DNA from: JBBQED01 sp038320345 | Lineage (GTDB): Bacteria; Bacteroidota; Bacteroidia; AKYH767-A; OLB10 | Direction: 5' to 3' | Assembly: GCA_038320345.1 (NCBI GenBank) | Contig: JBBQED010000018.1 | Span: forward strand, 1 to 63,776 | DNA: 63,776 nucleotides | Shown: in pieces, positions 46,482-55,486 of the stretch | Layout of the letters: every line of letters starts with the position of its first letter | How positions within the stretch are numbered: position 1 is the first letter of the stretch | Program-made: the position numbers and the translations under genes | Notes under the pieces: generated by a model | What the model was told of the DNA's origin: nothing | Databases searched by the model: none | The model's input: the letters and a program-made list of their open reading frames with translations, nothing else

Positions 46482-47399
46482 TTAATCCTGTTTACGGGTA
46501 ATTCTCAACTTTTTAACCTCAGGCTGCTTTCCATCAGTGTTATTTTGATTTTTTACATCGATATCCTTTTGCAAATACCACAAGCCTTTGCTGAACTTGA
46601 GCCCATCATAACTTAGGTCGGGACCATATAAACTATATACATTTTTCGCTTCAGGGCGAGGATCAGAAGAGGAAAGATGATCGAAAACAACCATATTCTG
46701 ATTTTCATTAAAGCGAAGTAGCATTGTAGCCTGACTATTATACTCGAAGACCATACGCATTTTGGCTTTTCCTCCAGTTTTTAATACAGGCGCGCCAAAT
46801 ACTACTTTCCCAGCACTGATGAGTAGCGGTTCAATGATTTTACGGGTAGTGGTAGATGTATGTGGTGCCCATCCCAAGAGGAGATAATAGTCTTTCTTTT
46901 TTTTATGCTGATGGATGATTTTATAATATACCGCGCCCATCCATGCTGCACTATCCAGTTTCAGCAATTCGACTTCTTCATTGTTCTCTACTTTTTTTTC
47001 ATGGAGATGAATCAGTTGGATGACCTTCGTTTTTGGATCCTGAAGTTGAATATAGCAGAAGTAACTAAAAGCATTACCGTCTTTTTCAGTAAGCATCCAG
47101 TTATAAATCTTGAATTTTTCATCAGACGATGTGAGTACTGACAATGCAGGCACTTGATAAAAACTCATCTTCCAGCTTACTGGATTGCGAAGAATGCTAT
47201 CTGCTAATAGTGAGAATTGCTCATGACCGATTAATCTAGCTTGATCACTTTTGCCTTTTAGAAGTGAATCGCCGAAATGTTGAAGTCGGATAAGCGATTG
47301 ATTAAAAGCAAGTGTATCATTCTCCTGTCCTTTAACATCTTGAACAAAGAGGCAGCACCCGATGAATCCACTAATTAAAAGAGCTATTTTTTTTTTCAT
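46482..47399 (-). CDS. Secreted protein of unknown function
   Basis: 305 aa from the Met at 47399 (an upstream in-frame start is unlikely because it lacks a good signal peptide). Signal peptide MKKKIALLISGFIGCCLFVQ, then short beta-rich stretches (KVIQLIHLHEKK, GAVYYKIIHQHKKKKDYYLLLG, VVFDHLSSSDPRPEAKN). No named domain is seen. The protein family appears limited to Bacteroidota, but I cannot verify this. The ferredoxin gene and a strong terminator lie upstream, so it is probably transcribed alone. Confidence 0.55.
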   Translation of the reverse strand: MKKKIALLISGFIGCCLFVQDVKGQENDTLAFNQSLIRLQHFGDSLLKGKSDQARLIGHEQFSLLADSILRNPVSWKMSFYQVPALSVLTSSDEKFKIYNWMLTEKDGNAFSYFCYIQLQDPKTKVIQLIHLHEKKVENNEEVELLKLDSAAWMGAVYYKIIHQHKKKKDYYLLLGWAPHTSTTTRKIIEPLLISAGKVVFGAPVLKTGGKAKMRMVFEYNSQATMLLRFNENQNMVVFDHLSSSDPRPEAKNVYSLYGPDLSYDGLKFSKGLWYLQKDIDVKNQNNTDGKQPEVKKLRITRKQD

Positions 47400-47471
47400 A
47401 GAGTGACCTGTAAAACGCAAAACTACTAGGATTCGTACATTTTTGGAGAGGAATGAAGGAGGATTACTCAC

Positions 47472-47502
47472 AAAAAAATCCGCACACCGGCGGATTTTTT
47501 TA
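47472..47502. terminator. Bidirectional terminator after the ferredoxin gene
   Basis: AAAAAAATCCGC (47472-47483) pairs with GCGGATTTTTTT (47490-47501) around a 6-base loop, giving a 12-bp stem with A/T tracts at both sides. Confidence 0.85.
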
Positions 47503-47525
47503 GGTTCACTAAACTTATCTAAAGA

Positions 47526-47873
47526 TTAAGCGTGCATTTTTTCTTTCTTACCGAGTAGCGTCTCTTTCGACTCACGGAATTCAGGATCATCAACACAACA
47601 ATCTACCGGACAAACGGCAGCGCATTGTGGTTCATCATGAAAACCAACACATTCTGTGCATTTATCAGAAACAATATAGTAAGCATCCATAGAAATTGGA
47701 GTCTGTGGAGCATCAGCATCAATAGTATCGCCGTTGAGTCGTGAGAACATGCCTTTTACAGACGTACCATCAGAGAAACGCCATTCAGCGCCGCCTTCGT
47801 AAATGGCATTGTTAGGACATTCGGGTTCACAAGCCCCGCAGTTAATACATTCGTCAGTTATTTTAATTGCCAT
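47526..47873 (-). CDS. 4Fe-4S dicluster ferredoxin
   Basis: 115 aa. Two CxxCxxCxxxCP-type motifs are visible: CINCGACEPECP (residues 9-20) and a second with a longer loop, CTECVGFHDEPQCAAVCPVDCC (about 70-91). This is the 7Fe/8Fe bacterial ferredoxin layout with an insertion between the clusters. It shuttles electrons at low potential. It is divergent from an acyl-CoA reductase gene 88 bases away, so it may be that enzyme's electron partner or simply a neighbour. Confidence 0.93.
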   Translation of the reverse strand: MAIKITDECINCGACEPECPNNAIYEGGAEWRFSDGTSVKGMFSRLNGDTIDADAPQTPISMDAYYIVSDKCTECVGFHDEPQCAAVCPVDCCVDDPEFRESKETLLGKKEKMHA

Positions 47874-47961
47874 AGTGAGAGTGGTTTAAAGCGTATTTTT
47901 GTAAGCGTTGAACACAAAAATACATACAAAAGTTTCGCTTCCCTAATTAGGGACATTGACT

Positions 47962-48996
47962 ATGGATATTTATACTAGAATTGAGGCCTTTATTAAATGG
48001 GGACATGCACTATCGGCAATGCTGGAAGAGCTGGAAATGAATCGGGGAGAGTCTGGAAATGAGCTCTCTAGAATAATACGGAAGGCCTATCGCGAAAATG
48101 GGTGGTTCACCGAAGAAAATTCTCAACAGGCCTTATGGGCGATTGCAAATATGCTGGAAGAAGGGGCACTGGAATCCTGGCTGAAGCAGTATCCGAAGTT
48201 GTTTGAAGGAGAAAAAACGCCAAAAACGGTAGGTATGGTGATGGCGGGAAATATTCCTGCCGTTGGTTTTCATGATGTACTTTGTGTACTCGCAAGCGGA
48301 CATAAAGTTCAAATAAGGGTTTCTTCGGATGACAAATACTTGATTCCTTTTTTATTGGAGGTATTGATCAAGATTGAACCTCGTTTTGAAAGTGCTATTG
48401 CATTTACCTCACGATTAGAAAATATGGATGCGGTGATTGCAACAGGAAGCAATAATTCTGCGCGGTATTTCGATTATTACTTTGGGAAATATCCGCATAT
48501 CATCCGTAAAAATAGAAATTCAATTGCCGTATTGAATGGGAAAGAAACACAAGAAGAACTCACAGGATTAGGTCGAGATATTTTTTCTTACTTCGGTTTA
48601 GGATGCCGTAGTATTTCTAAAATTTATTTGCCAGCAGGATTTCCAGTGCAAACATTTTTCGAGGCTATGGAACAGTTTTCGGGATTGATGCAGCATAATA
48701 AATACATGAATAATTTTGATTATCATCAAGCATTATTCCTGCTGAATTCAGAAACATTTCTTACTAATAATTTTTTAATATTCCGACAGCATGAAGCCAT
48801 TGCAACTCCTGTGGCAGTGCTGCATTATGAATATTATCCCGATAAAGATTGGCTCGAAGAGCATCTTGCAAAACATGCTGCTGAAATTCAATGTAGAGTA
48901 GGAGTGGGCGGTATTCCTTTCGGCAGCGCTCAAAAACCAGGATTAGCAGATTATGCAGATAATATTGATACGATGGCGTTTTTGATAATGTGCTAA
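47962..48996 (+). CDS. Acyl-CoA reductase (LuxC-like)
   Basis: 344 aa. The GNIPAVGFHDVLCVLASGHKV segment (about residue 88), the NAD(P)-linked aldehyde dehydrogenase core, and GLGCRSISKIYLP with the candidate catalytic Cys (about 213) fit the LuxC/acyl-CoA reductase family. It reduces fatty acyl groups to aldehydes; the natural substrate here is unknown. ATG at 47962 is taken over a TTG two codons earlier. Its final codons (ATG-TGC-TAA) fall inside a 16-bp tandem repeat, so the C-terminus MC may be newly formed. Confidence 0.82.
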   Translation: MDIYTRIEAFIKWGHALSAMLEELEMNRGESGNELSRIIRKAYRENGWFTEENSQQALWAIANMLEEGALESWLKQYPKLFEGEKTPKTVGMVMAGNIPAVGFHDVLCVLASGHKVQIRVSSDDKYLIPFLLEVLIKIEPRFESAIAFTSRLENMDAVIATGSNNSARYFDYYFGKYPHIIRKNRNSIAVLNGKETQEELTGLGRDIFSYFGLGCRSISKIYLPAGFPVQTFFEAMEQFSGLMQHNKYMNNFDYHQALFLLNSETFLTNNFLIFRQHEAIATPVAVLHYEYYPDKDWLEEHLAKHAAEIQCRVGVGGIPFGSAQKPGLADYADNIDTMAFLIMC

Positions 48997-49077
48997 TTAC
49001 CTAATGTGCTAATTACCTAATGTGCTAATATGCTAATATGCTTCCGATCCCTATCGAGATTTAACAATGTGCTAATG
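48986..49077 (+). repeat. Short tandem repeats with small palindrome
   Basis: Two exact 16-bp units TAATGTGCTAATTACC (48986-49001, 49002-49017) are followed by decayed TAATGTGCTAATA and TGCTAATA copies and by a palindrome CGATCCCTATCG at 49045-49056. Another AATGTGCTAATG copy lies at 49066-49077. The array starts before the stop codon of the acyl-CoA reductase gene. Confidence 0.75.
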
Positions 49078-49241
49078 TATTCAATGAAAAAAATATTGAA
49101 GAAAGGCTTTTGAATGCAACTTTTCGTTGAGTGTGTAATTCAATGTAATCAATTCGTTGTCGAAGATTTCATTCAGTTAACGAGATAGATATTTTTTAAT
49201 ACGTATCGCAAAAAAATTAATTAGTATTTTTTATATTTTTT

Positions 49242-50708
49242 TTATTCTCTTTCAAACGCCCCTAAATCTGGAGCTAGTCCTTGATTTCTAGGGTTGCCTT
49301 TTAAATCGAGTGTGATGGTACCATTCAGGGCATTATCGCCTTTGTTGATGCAAAAAGAAAGGGTGTCGAGCTGATAATCATTTTTCGAAGGATCGATAAA
49401 GCCGGGATTAGAATTGCGATATATATTGGTGAAATTCAAAGGATCGCTAGTGGGATGATCGTTATCGGCTCTAACTAAAACATTTTTGAACTGGTGAACG
49501 CTATCTGCTCCTGCAATGAAATCAAATTCTAATTCATTATCGTTATTTCCATAGATGATGCAATTGAAAAAATCCGCCCTACTCATCGACGTTCCAGCTA
49601 CCGCTTGTGCAGTACCGTTATTGTCTACGTAATAATTATTCATATAAACAGAAGGATCATTTCGTTGACCGTTTCTCCAATAATTAGCGAATGTACAATG
49701 AGTGAATTTATAGTCGCCTCCTTGTGCAAAGAATGCAGCATATTTTCCGCAATTAGCAACCACATCATTCCATCCTTCAATATTAAAGTTAAATGAAAGA
49801 ATTCCATAACCACTAATATTGCGGATAAACGTATTCGTGATCTTTAAACTTTCTGCCATCTGTGGTAAGCTGATGGTTTCCGCCTGAATTCCGATGAAAG
49901 AATTTTTAATGATGGCGTAGTCAATTTCATTAACACCTCCGTCGTTGATCCAAATCCGATCCCATTGTCCGGGTTCTTCCGATAGTGAGGGTTCACGCCG
50001 CAGTCCTTGAAAAACTACAGGTTTATCTTTTGTTCCTTGTACTTTTAAAGTGCCGCCTTTGTACACCCAGAATCCCGCAGTCGTTGAAAAGTGAATCTGT
50101 GTTCCTTCTTTAATGATCAACGTTTGACAAGAATCAACTACAGCATATCCTCCATATATCACATACGGCAACGTATCATTCCATGTGGTGGTAGAGCAAT
50201 CAATGGTATCTATCAATACATAGGGAGGTAAATTCTGACTTACTTTTTTAGCAACGAAGAAGTGTGCGTTTTGTCCCCAAGCTACTAACTTTACATCCTG
50301 CAAGTTGCCATTGGTTTCAAAAGTGATTGAATCTTTAATGATAAAAGGGAGGTTCTGATTATTTTGGTCGATAGTGACTTCCACAAAGATCCAAAGACTA
50401 TCCCCTGGACGAATTTCAATATCCTTAAAATCATAACCCGGCAAGCCATTAACGTTCATCCGGAAATTGGAAGAAGGACCGCCTGCCAGATGAATATTGG
50501 ACACTTTAAGCGGTTGATCGTAGGTATTATAGATGCGGAGATTCTTCGTAACGGAACCAATGGTCACAAAAACAGTATCATATAATAAGGTGTCTTCGGA
50601 AAAACTGAGCTTTGCACTGGAGTCAGTAAGTAGTTCATCTTTCTTGCAGGAACTCTGCATAAAAAAGTATAAAATACTGAAAATCAATAATAAGTATCTG
50701 GTTTTCAT
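49242..50708 (-). CDS. Beta-helix lipoprotein of unknown function
   Basis: 488 aa from the Met at 50708. The lipobox Met-Gln-Ser-Ser-Cys (Cys about residue 21) marks an outer-membrane lipoprotein. The N-terminal 150 residues are an Ig-like or adhesion-type beta domain (SEDTLLYDTVFVTIGSVTKN). The C-terminal part is a right-handed beta-helix with coil repeats (EIDYAIIKNSFIGI, ITNTFIRNISGYGI, FTHCTFANYW) and ends in a LDLKGNPRN-like cap. Many Bacteroidota carry such surface lipoproteins. No enzyme motif. It is transcribed away from rpmE2. Confidence 0.75.
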   Translation of the reverse strand: MKTRYLLLIFSILYFFMQSSCKKDELLTDSSAKLSFSEDTLLYDTVFVTIGSVTKNLRIYNTYDQPLKVSNIHLAGGPSSNFRMNVNGLPGYDFKDIEIRPGDSLWIFVEVTIDQNNQNLPFIIKDSITFETNGNLQDVKLVAWGQNAHFFVAKKVSQNLPPYVLIDTIDCSTTTWNDTLPYVIYGGYAVVDSCQTLIIKEGTQIHFSTTAGFWVYKGGTLKVQGTKDKPVVFQGLRREPSLSEEPGQWDRIWINDGGVNEIDYAIIKNSFIGIQAETISLPQMAESLKITNTFIRNISGYGILSFNFNIEGWNDVVANCGKYAAFFAQGGDYKFTHCTFANYWRNGQRNDPSVYMNNYYVDNNGTAQAVAGTSMSRADFFNCIIYGNNDNELEFDFIAGADSVHQFKNVLVRADNDHPTSDPLNFTNIYRNSNPGFIDPSKNDYQLDTLSFCINKGDNALNGTITLDLKGNPRNQGLAPDLGAFERE

Positions 50709-50813
50709 AGGTGCTGACAACAAAGATAGCATAAGCGTTGGGATCATTAACAACAACGAAAAGCTTTCTAAGTATGGAGGGATGATAGATTTAACTGAAT
50801 TTGAGGTGCAGTA

Positions 50814-50844
50814 TTGTTTGCTTCTTGACTTTTTTGTATCTTTG
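50814..50844 (+). promoter_or_regulatory. Bacteroidota-type promoter of rpmE2
   Basis: TTG at 50814-50816, 20 bases, then TATCTTTG at 50837-50844, a full match to TAnnTTTG, 20 bases before the ATG at 50865. Confidence 0.7.
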
Positions 50845-50864
50845 CCGCCCATTGGAATAAGACC

Positions 50865-51128
50865 ATGAAAAAAGATATTCACCCAAAAAATTATCGTCCT
50901 GTAGTGTTCAAGGACATCTCTTGCGATTACTCTTTCCTGAGCAAATCAGCAATCGAAACGAAAGAAACTGTTAAATGGGAAGACGGCAACGAATACCCGC
51001 TAGTAAAGCTGGAAATTTCGCACATGTCGCATCCTTATTATACCGGCAAAATGAAACTGGTAGATACTGCCGGTCGTGTTGATAAGTTCCGTACCCGCTA
51101 CGACAAACTTAAAGCCAAAAAAGACTAA
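50865..51128 (+). CDS. rpmE2: 50S ribosomal protein L31, type B
   Basis: 87 aa. MKKDIHPKNYRPVVF, the YPLVKLEISHMSHPYYTG segment and the VDKFRTRY tail match type B L31. The Cys-x-x-Cys zinc motif of type A L31 is missing (only one Cys, residue 23), so it is the zinc-free paralogue. Its promoter is a perfect Bacteroidota -7 box, and a terminator follows the stop. It is an isolated single-gene unit. Confidence 0.95.
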   Translation: MKKDIHPKNYRPVVFKDISCDYSFLSKSAIETKETVKWEDGNEYPLVKLEISHMSHPYYTGKMKLVDTAGRVDKFRTRYDKLKAKKD

Positions 51129-51155
51129 AATTAATTGATTTTCAACACCTTAAAG

Positions 51156-51186
51156 AATCCCTTCGAATTTCGGAGGGATTTTTTTT
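51156..51186 (+). terminator. Terminator after rpmE2
   Basis: The 10-bp stem AATCCCTTCG (51156-51165) pairs with CGGAGGGATT (51171-51180, one T-G pair) and is followed by eight or more T. Confidence 0.85.
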
Positions 51187-51236
51187 ATGCCTTTTTGAAC
51201 TTATCCGATGTTAAATACTTACATCCGGTTATTTAC

Positions 51237-51266
51237 TTGTTTTTTGGAAAAGTTTAAGCACCTTTG
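51237..51266 (+). promoter_or_regulatory. Probable promoter of recA
   Basis: TTG at 51237-51239, 19 bases, then CACCTTTG at 51259-51266 (one mismatch to TAnnTTTG), about 44 bases before the ATG at 51310. I saw no SOS-box-like palindrome. Confidence 0.5.
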
Positions 51267-51309
51267 TAAGTATAGTTGACCCCAGAAAAATTCCTTTAAA
51301 TTTATATAC

Positions 51310-52326
51310 ATGGCAACAGAAGCATCAGAAGCAAAAGAGAAGTTAAAAGTATTGCAATTAGCGATCGACAAAATTGAAAAGACCTATGGCAAAGGAACTA
51401 TTATGCGCATGGGTGATAATGCAGTGGAAGCGATTGAATCAATTCCAACAGGATCCATTGCATTAGATAATGCATTAGGAATTGGTGGGTTTCCAAAAGG
51501 ACGTGTGATTGAAATTTACGGTCCAGAATCATCAGGTAAAACAACACTCGCAATTCACGCCATTGCAGAAGTGCAAAAAGCTGGCGGTATAGCAGCATTC
51601 ATTGATGCAGAACATGCCTTTGATCGTTTCTATGCGCAGAAACTGGGAGTGGACATCGAAAATCTTTTGATCTCACAACCTGATAATGGTGAACAAGCTT
51701 TAGAGATTACTGAAAATTTAATTCGTTCAGGAGCGATTGATATTATCGTGATCGATTCTGTAGCTGCATTAACACCGAAGAGTGAAATTGAAGGTGAGAT
51801 GGGCGATAGTAAAATGGGTCTTCAAGCACGTTTGATGTCTCAAGCATTACGTAAGCTTACTGCTAGTATTAGCCGTACTGGTTGCTGCTGTATTTTCATC
51901 AATCAACTTCGTGAAAAAATCGGAGTGATGTTCGGAAATCCAGAAACCACAACTGGAGGTAACGCACTGAAGTTTTATGCTTCTGTACGTCTTGATATTC
52001 GTCGTATCGGTCAGATTAAAGATGGAGAAAGTATTGTAGGAAACCGCACGAAAGTGAAAGTGGTGAAGAACAAAGTTGCACCTCCTTTCCGTCTTGCTGA
52101 ATTCGATATTATGTATGGAGAAGGTATTTCAAAAACAGGAGAAATTGTAGACATGGGAGTTGATCTCAATGTGGTGAAGAAAAGCGGTTCATGGTTTAGT
52201 TATGGAGATACCAAACTGGGTCAGGGTCGTGATTCTGTAAAACAATTATTGCTCGATAATCCTGAACTCAGTGATGAGATCGAAGCAAAAATCCGTGAGG
52301 CATTGCACGCAAAAGCAACAGCATAA
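51310..52326 (+). CDS. recA: Recombinase A
   Basis: 338 aa, normal length. Walker A GPESSGKTT at about residue 69, L1/L2 loop segments and the conserved TGCCCIFINQLREKIGVMFGNPETTTGGNALKFY run are all present, with no intein. It mediates homologous recombination and SOS autoproteolysis of LexA-type repressors. A hairpin terminator follows (52349-52374). The gene is complete and ordinary. Confidence 0.98.
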   Translation: MATEASEAKEKLKVLQLAIDKIEKTYGKGTIMRMGDNAVEAIESIPTGSIALDNALGIGGFPKGRVIEIYGPESSGKTTLAIHAIAEVQKAGGIAAFIDAEHAFDRFYAQKLGVDIENLLISQPDNGEQALEITENLIRSGAIDIIVIDSVAALTPKSEIEGEMGDSKMGLQARLMSQALRKLTASISRTGCCCIFINQLREKIGVMFGNPETTTGGNALKFYASVRLDIRRIGQIKDGESIVGNRTKVKVVKNKVAPPFRLAEFDIMYGEGISKTGEIVDMGVDLNVVKKSGSWFSYGDTKLGQGRDSVKQLLLDNPELSDEIEAKIREALHAKATA

Positions 52327-52348
52327 TCCCGTTTTGAATGGGTAAAAG

Positions 52349-52374
52349 GGTGGGGTGAAAGCCTCACCTTTTTT
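52349..52374 (+). terminator. Terminator after recA
   Basis: GGTGGGG (52349-52355) pairs with CCTCACC (52362-52368), with one G-T pair, and is followed by TTTTTT at 52369-52374. Confidence 0.8.
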
Positions 52375-52520
52375 ATTGTCCAAAATTCAGGAAGGAGTTA
52401 TAGTATTGGACGAACTCTCCCATCAACCTTTCGTTACTAATCTCATAATTTCTAGTTTTGTATTTCAAAAGCTCAACTATGGCCTTCGTTAAAGTAGCAT
52501 CACTTCTGTCCCTTAAAAAT

Positions 52521-53582
52521 ATGCGGATGATAATAATTCGTTTTTTCTCAACATTTTCTAAATATGCACTTATCCCTTGTGTTTCATTCCTCTTGATTTG
52601 TTTTGCCGATTCCTGCAAGAATCCGAAAGCAGATAAGGATAAACCATCCATGGCAGTAATCGATACTACTCCTCTTGGAAAAGAAATTGGAGAGATCAGC
52701 TTAAAGATTGGTGCCGATCCTTCTAATGCTAATCTGTATAATGAAAGAGCTAAGCTTCACTTGAAGCGGATGGATGTTGCTAATGCAATGATGGATATGT
52801 CGAAGGTGATGGAGTTGGATACTACAAAAGCAGATTATTTTCTCACACTAGCTGATGTGCATTTTGCTGCCAATAAAAGTGGGAAGTCGAAAGCAGCATT
52901 GGAGAAATGTTTGAGTCTCGATCCAACAAATATAAAAGCACAGGAAAAATTATCGGAACTCTATTTTTATGTAAGGAAATATGATGAGTCGATTGCTTAC
53001 CTCGATAAAATTCTGAAATCAGACATTCATAATGCGAAAGCCTATTTTATGAAAGGCATGAATTATAAAGAGAAGGGTGACACTACCAAAGCAATTTCTA
53101 GTTTCCAAACTGCTATCGAACAGCGTCAAGATTATTACGATGCGTATCAGCAACTAGGCATGATCTATCTCGCTAAATCGGATCCTCTTGCATTTCAATA
53201 TTACGAAGGTGCATTGAGAATAAATCCCCGCAGCGAAGAAGCGTTATATGGTCGTGCCATGTATTACCAAGAGGTGAAACACGATTATGATAAAGCAATT
53301 CAGGATTACACCAGCATCTTGCAGATTAATCCTAAGAATGCCTCCGCAGACTTCGCACTAGGATTTATCCACTACCAATACTTGAAAGTGTATGATGAAT
53401 CGATCAAACATTATTCTCGCGCTATTGTAGCCGCTCCCGATTGGCCAGAAGCTGTTTTTAATCGTGGATTAGCCTACGAAACATTAGGAAATATATCCGC
53501 CGCTAAAGTGGATTATCAAAAAGCCCTCGAACTACGCCCCGATTATGTAAATGCTCAGAAAGGGCTGGAAAGAGTGAAATGA
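52521..53582 (+). CDS. TPR-repeat lipoprotein
   Basis: 353 aa from the Met at 52521. ATGs at 52479 and 52527 and a TTG at 52458 are alternatives; the hydrophobic stretch followed by FADSC suggests a lipoprotein signal with Cys at about 33. From about residue 60, eight or more tetratricopeptide-like repeats (ANLYNERAKLHLKRMD, AYFMKGMNYKEKGDTTKAISSF, ALYGRAMYYQEVKHDYDKAIQDY) run to the end. Likely an envelope scaffold mediating protein contacts. Start choice is uncertain. Confidence 0.8.
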   Translation: MRMIIIRFFSTFSKYALIPCVSFLLICFADSCKNPKADKDKPSMAVIDTTPLGKEIGEISLKIGADPSNANLYNERAKLHLKRMDVANAMMDMSKVMELDTTKADYFLTLADVHFAANKSGKSKAALEKCLSLDPTNIKAQEKLSELYFYVRKYDESIAYLDKILKSDIHNAKAYFMKGMNYKEKGDTTKAISSFQTAIEQRQDYYDAYQQLGMIYLAKSDPLAFQYYEGALRINPRSEEALYGRAMYYQEVKHDYDKAIQDYTSILQINPKNASADFALGFIHYQYLKVYDESIKHYSRAIVAAPDWPEAVFNRGLAYETLGNISAAKVDYQKALELRPDYVNAQKGLERVK

Positions 53583-53922
53583 TATAGTGTGTAATTTTGC
53601 TTCTTTAATTATTTTTAATTGCCCTGTTTTCTGCGTCCCTACGTAATTATGTTATTGAATTACTTACGCTATACAGTGTAATCAAAACTTTACTTCGATA
53701 TGGAGGAAATATAAGTAGGAGAGAACAAAAAATATTTACGATTTGAAAATGTTGCACTTCCACCAAACTACTTTCTTCAAATACCTACGAGCAATAATTT
53801 TTCATCTCTAGTTTCTCCATTCAGCATTTAAAATTTTAAAAAAAAACTATAAAAAAAATCCCCCACATTGCTATGGGGGACCTTGGGTAACTGTTAATAA
53901 TAGATGATAACTAAAAATATTT
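53583..53922. other. 340-bp intergenic gap with terminator at the far end
   Basis: No gene is supported. The only structure is the hairpin at 53859-53880 (TCCCCCA / TGGGGGA, loop of 8 bases) with A-runs on the left, listed separately. Confidence 0.4.
53851..53880 (-). terminator. Terminator of the kelch gene
   Basis: The 7-bp stem TCCCCCA (53859-53865) pairs with TGGGGGA (53874-53880). On the minus strand it is followed by eight T. It lies about 43 bases after the stop of the gene at 53923. Confidence 0.8.
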
Positions 53923-55161
53923 TTACTCCTTGACTAATTTTTCACTGATAATTTTTCCTGCAGATTCCATTTTCAAAATATATATTCCTGAAGTAAAATT
54001 ACTGAGATCCAGTGAAAATATTTCGGAGTTTTGAATGCGTGTACGGTAAACAGATTGCCCTGTGGATGTAAATAAGTGAATTGTCCATACATCGTTCGAG
54101 CTTAATCCTTCTACTTTTACTTGTCCCGTCGTAACAGTAGGATAAATTTTAATGTTTTGTGAAGCAGCATTTGAAATTCCAGTAATAGTAGGAACTAAAG
54201 GATCGAATTTCCATACATCATTGAATTCTGTAAATGCATCGGATCCTAAAGCGATATAACCATGATCAATAAGTCCGAAGGCAATAGCACGATAACGGGG
54301 AGCACCCGGAAAACTAGTCATCGCCGACCATGTATCGGCAATAGGATCATATGCCCACATATCATTAAAGAAAGTAAATACATTACCATTTTGCTGACGA
54401 CCTAAACCTACAAACGCTGAATCATGCATAGCAAATCCAGTAGCGTAAGTGCGCGCACCAGGAAGAGAACTCTTTTGGATCCAGCCATCAGTACCGGGAG
54501 TGTATTCCCAAACTTCATCGAGAATTCCTCCTCCTGATGAACCTGCAATAATATACCCTTTGCCATTTAATTCCACAGTATTTGCCCACGATCTTGCTAA
54601 GCCTGGATAATTTCCTTTCTGGATCCATGCATCATTGCTTTCATCATATTGATAGACGTCGTTGAAGAATAAGGTATTTCCAAAAGGAGTATAGGCTCTT
54701 CCTAAACCGATATATCCACTTCCTCCTGCTGTATAGCTGATGGCATACACACGTTGAGTTCCTGGAAATACAGCTTTGGCAGTCCATACATTTCCGTTAG
54801 GATCGAATTGCCAAAAATCTTTGTAGGTTGTAAGTTGATCGGCCCCTAGACCAACATATCCAAAATTCGCAGTGGAAAATCCTGAAGCACCGGTTCTTTC
54901 GTTACCAGCATAATCAGCTTTTTGTGTCCAAGTATCTGATGTAGGATCGTATTCCCAAAAATCTTTTAGAAAGATGTTGTTTGATCCTGAGGCAAATGCC
55001 CCTGTTCCGAAATATCCTTTTCCATTAATAACAAATGTCACTGAATAAGATCTAGATAAATTACTAAATAGATTTTGTGCCGACCAACTACCCGGCGTGG
55101 CTCCTGCAATGCTGAATAAACTAAGTAATACTATTCCTGTTGAGTAGATAAATTTTTTCAT
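53923..55161 (-). CDS. Kelch-repeat secreted protein with T9SS sorting domain
   Basis: 412 aa with a signal peptide ending near IAGAT (about residue 23). Six or seven kelch-like blades recur at about 50 residues (YDPTSDTWTQK, FDPNGNVWTAK, YDESNDAWIQK, YTPGTDGWIQK, YDPIADTWSAM), giving a beta-propeller. The last 80 residues (IKIYPTVTTGQVKVEG, FTSGIYILKME, ISEKLVK) form a T9SS type A sorting domain. It should be exported and possibly cell-surface attached. The ligand is not evident. Confidence 0.88.
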   Translation of the reverse strand: MKKFIYSTGIVLLSLFSIAGATPGSWSAQNLFSNLSRSYSVTFVINGKGYFGTGAFASGSNNIFLKDFWEYDPTSDTWTQKADYAGNERTGASGFSTANFGYVGLGADQLTTYKDFWQFDPNGNVWTAKAVFPGTQRVYAISYTAGGSGYIGLGRAYTPFGNTLFFNDVYQYDESNDAWIQKGNYPGLARSWANTVELNGKGYIIAGSSGGGILDEVWEYTPGTDGWIQKSSLPGARTYATGFAMHDSAFVGLGRQQNGNVFTFFNDMWAYDPIADTWSAMTSFPGAPRYRAIAFGLIDHGYIALGSDAFTEFNDVWKFDPLVPTITGISNAASQNIKIYPTVTTGQVKVEGLSSNDVWTIHLFTSTGQSVYRTRIQNSEIFSLDLSNFTSGIYILKMESAGKIISEKLVKE

Positions 55162-55486
55162 AATAAATGAATTTTGGAGTGTAATAGCAATTAATATTCG
55201 GCTTCAAATTTAGAGCCAATAAATTTTCAAATGAGATGATGCAAAGAGTTTAATGTAAATTTGTGCATAACAATTATTATTACAGAAAGTTTTCAGAATT
55301 TAGATATTATTTTAAAATAAATTAAACTTTATTTTTCAAACATTTAATGCTTTGCAATGTTCAAAGGTCAGGAGAAAAATTGCGTTATGCTAGGAACTAT
55401 TTGAATCGTATAACTAATAAATGCAATTGTGTAAACACCTACTACTCATATTTATGATCTTTGTTATACCAATACAGCAACATTGA
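55162..55486. other. 325-bp intergenic gap
   Basis: AT-rich, no ORF worth calling, no convincing hairpin. I see nothing in it beyond room for the divergent promoters of its neighbours. Confidence 0.3.

Noticed and set aside
52373..52651. Minus-strand ORF of 92 codons after recA
   Set aside because: Antisense to the lipoprotein gene start and without family similarity. It also overlaps a terminator region.
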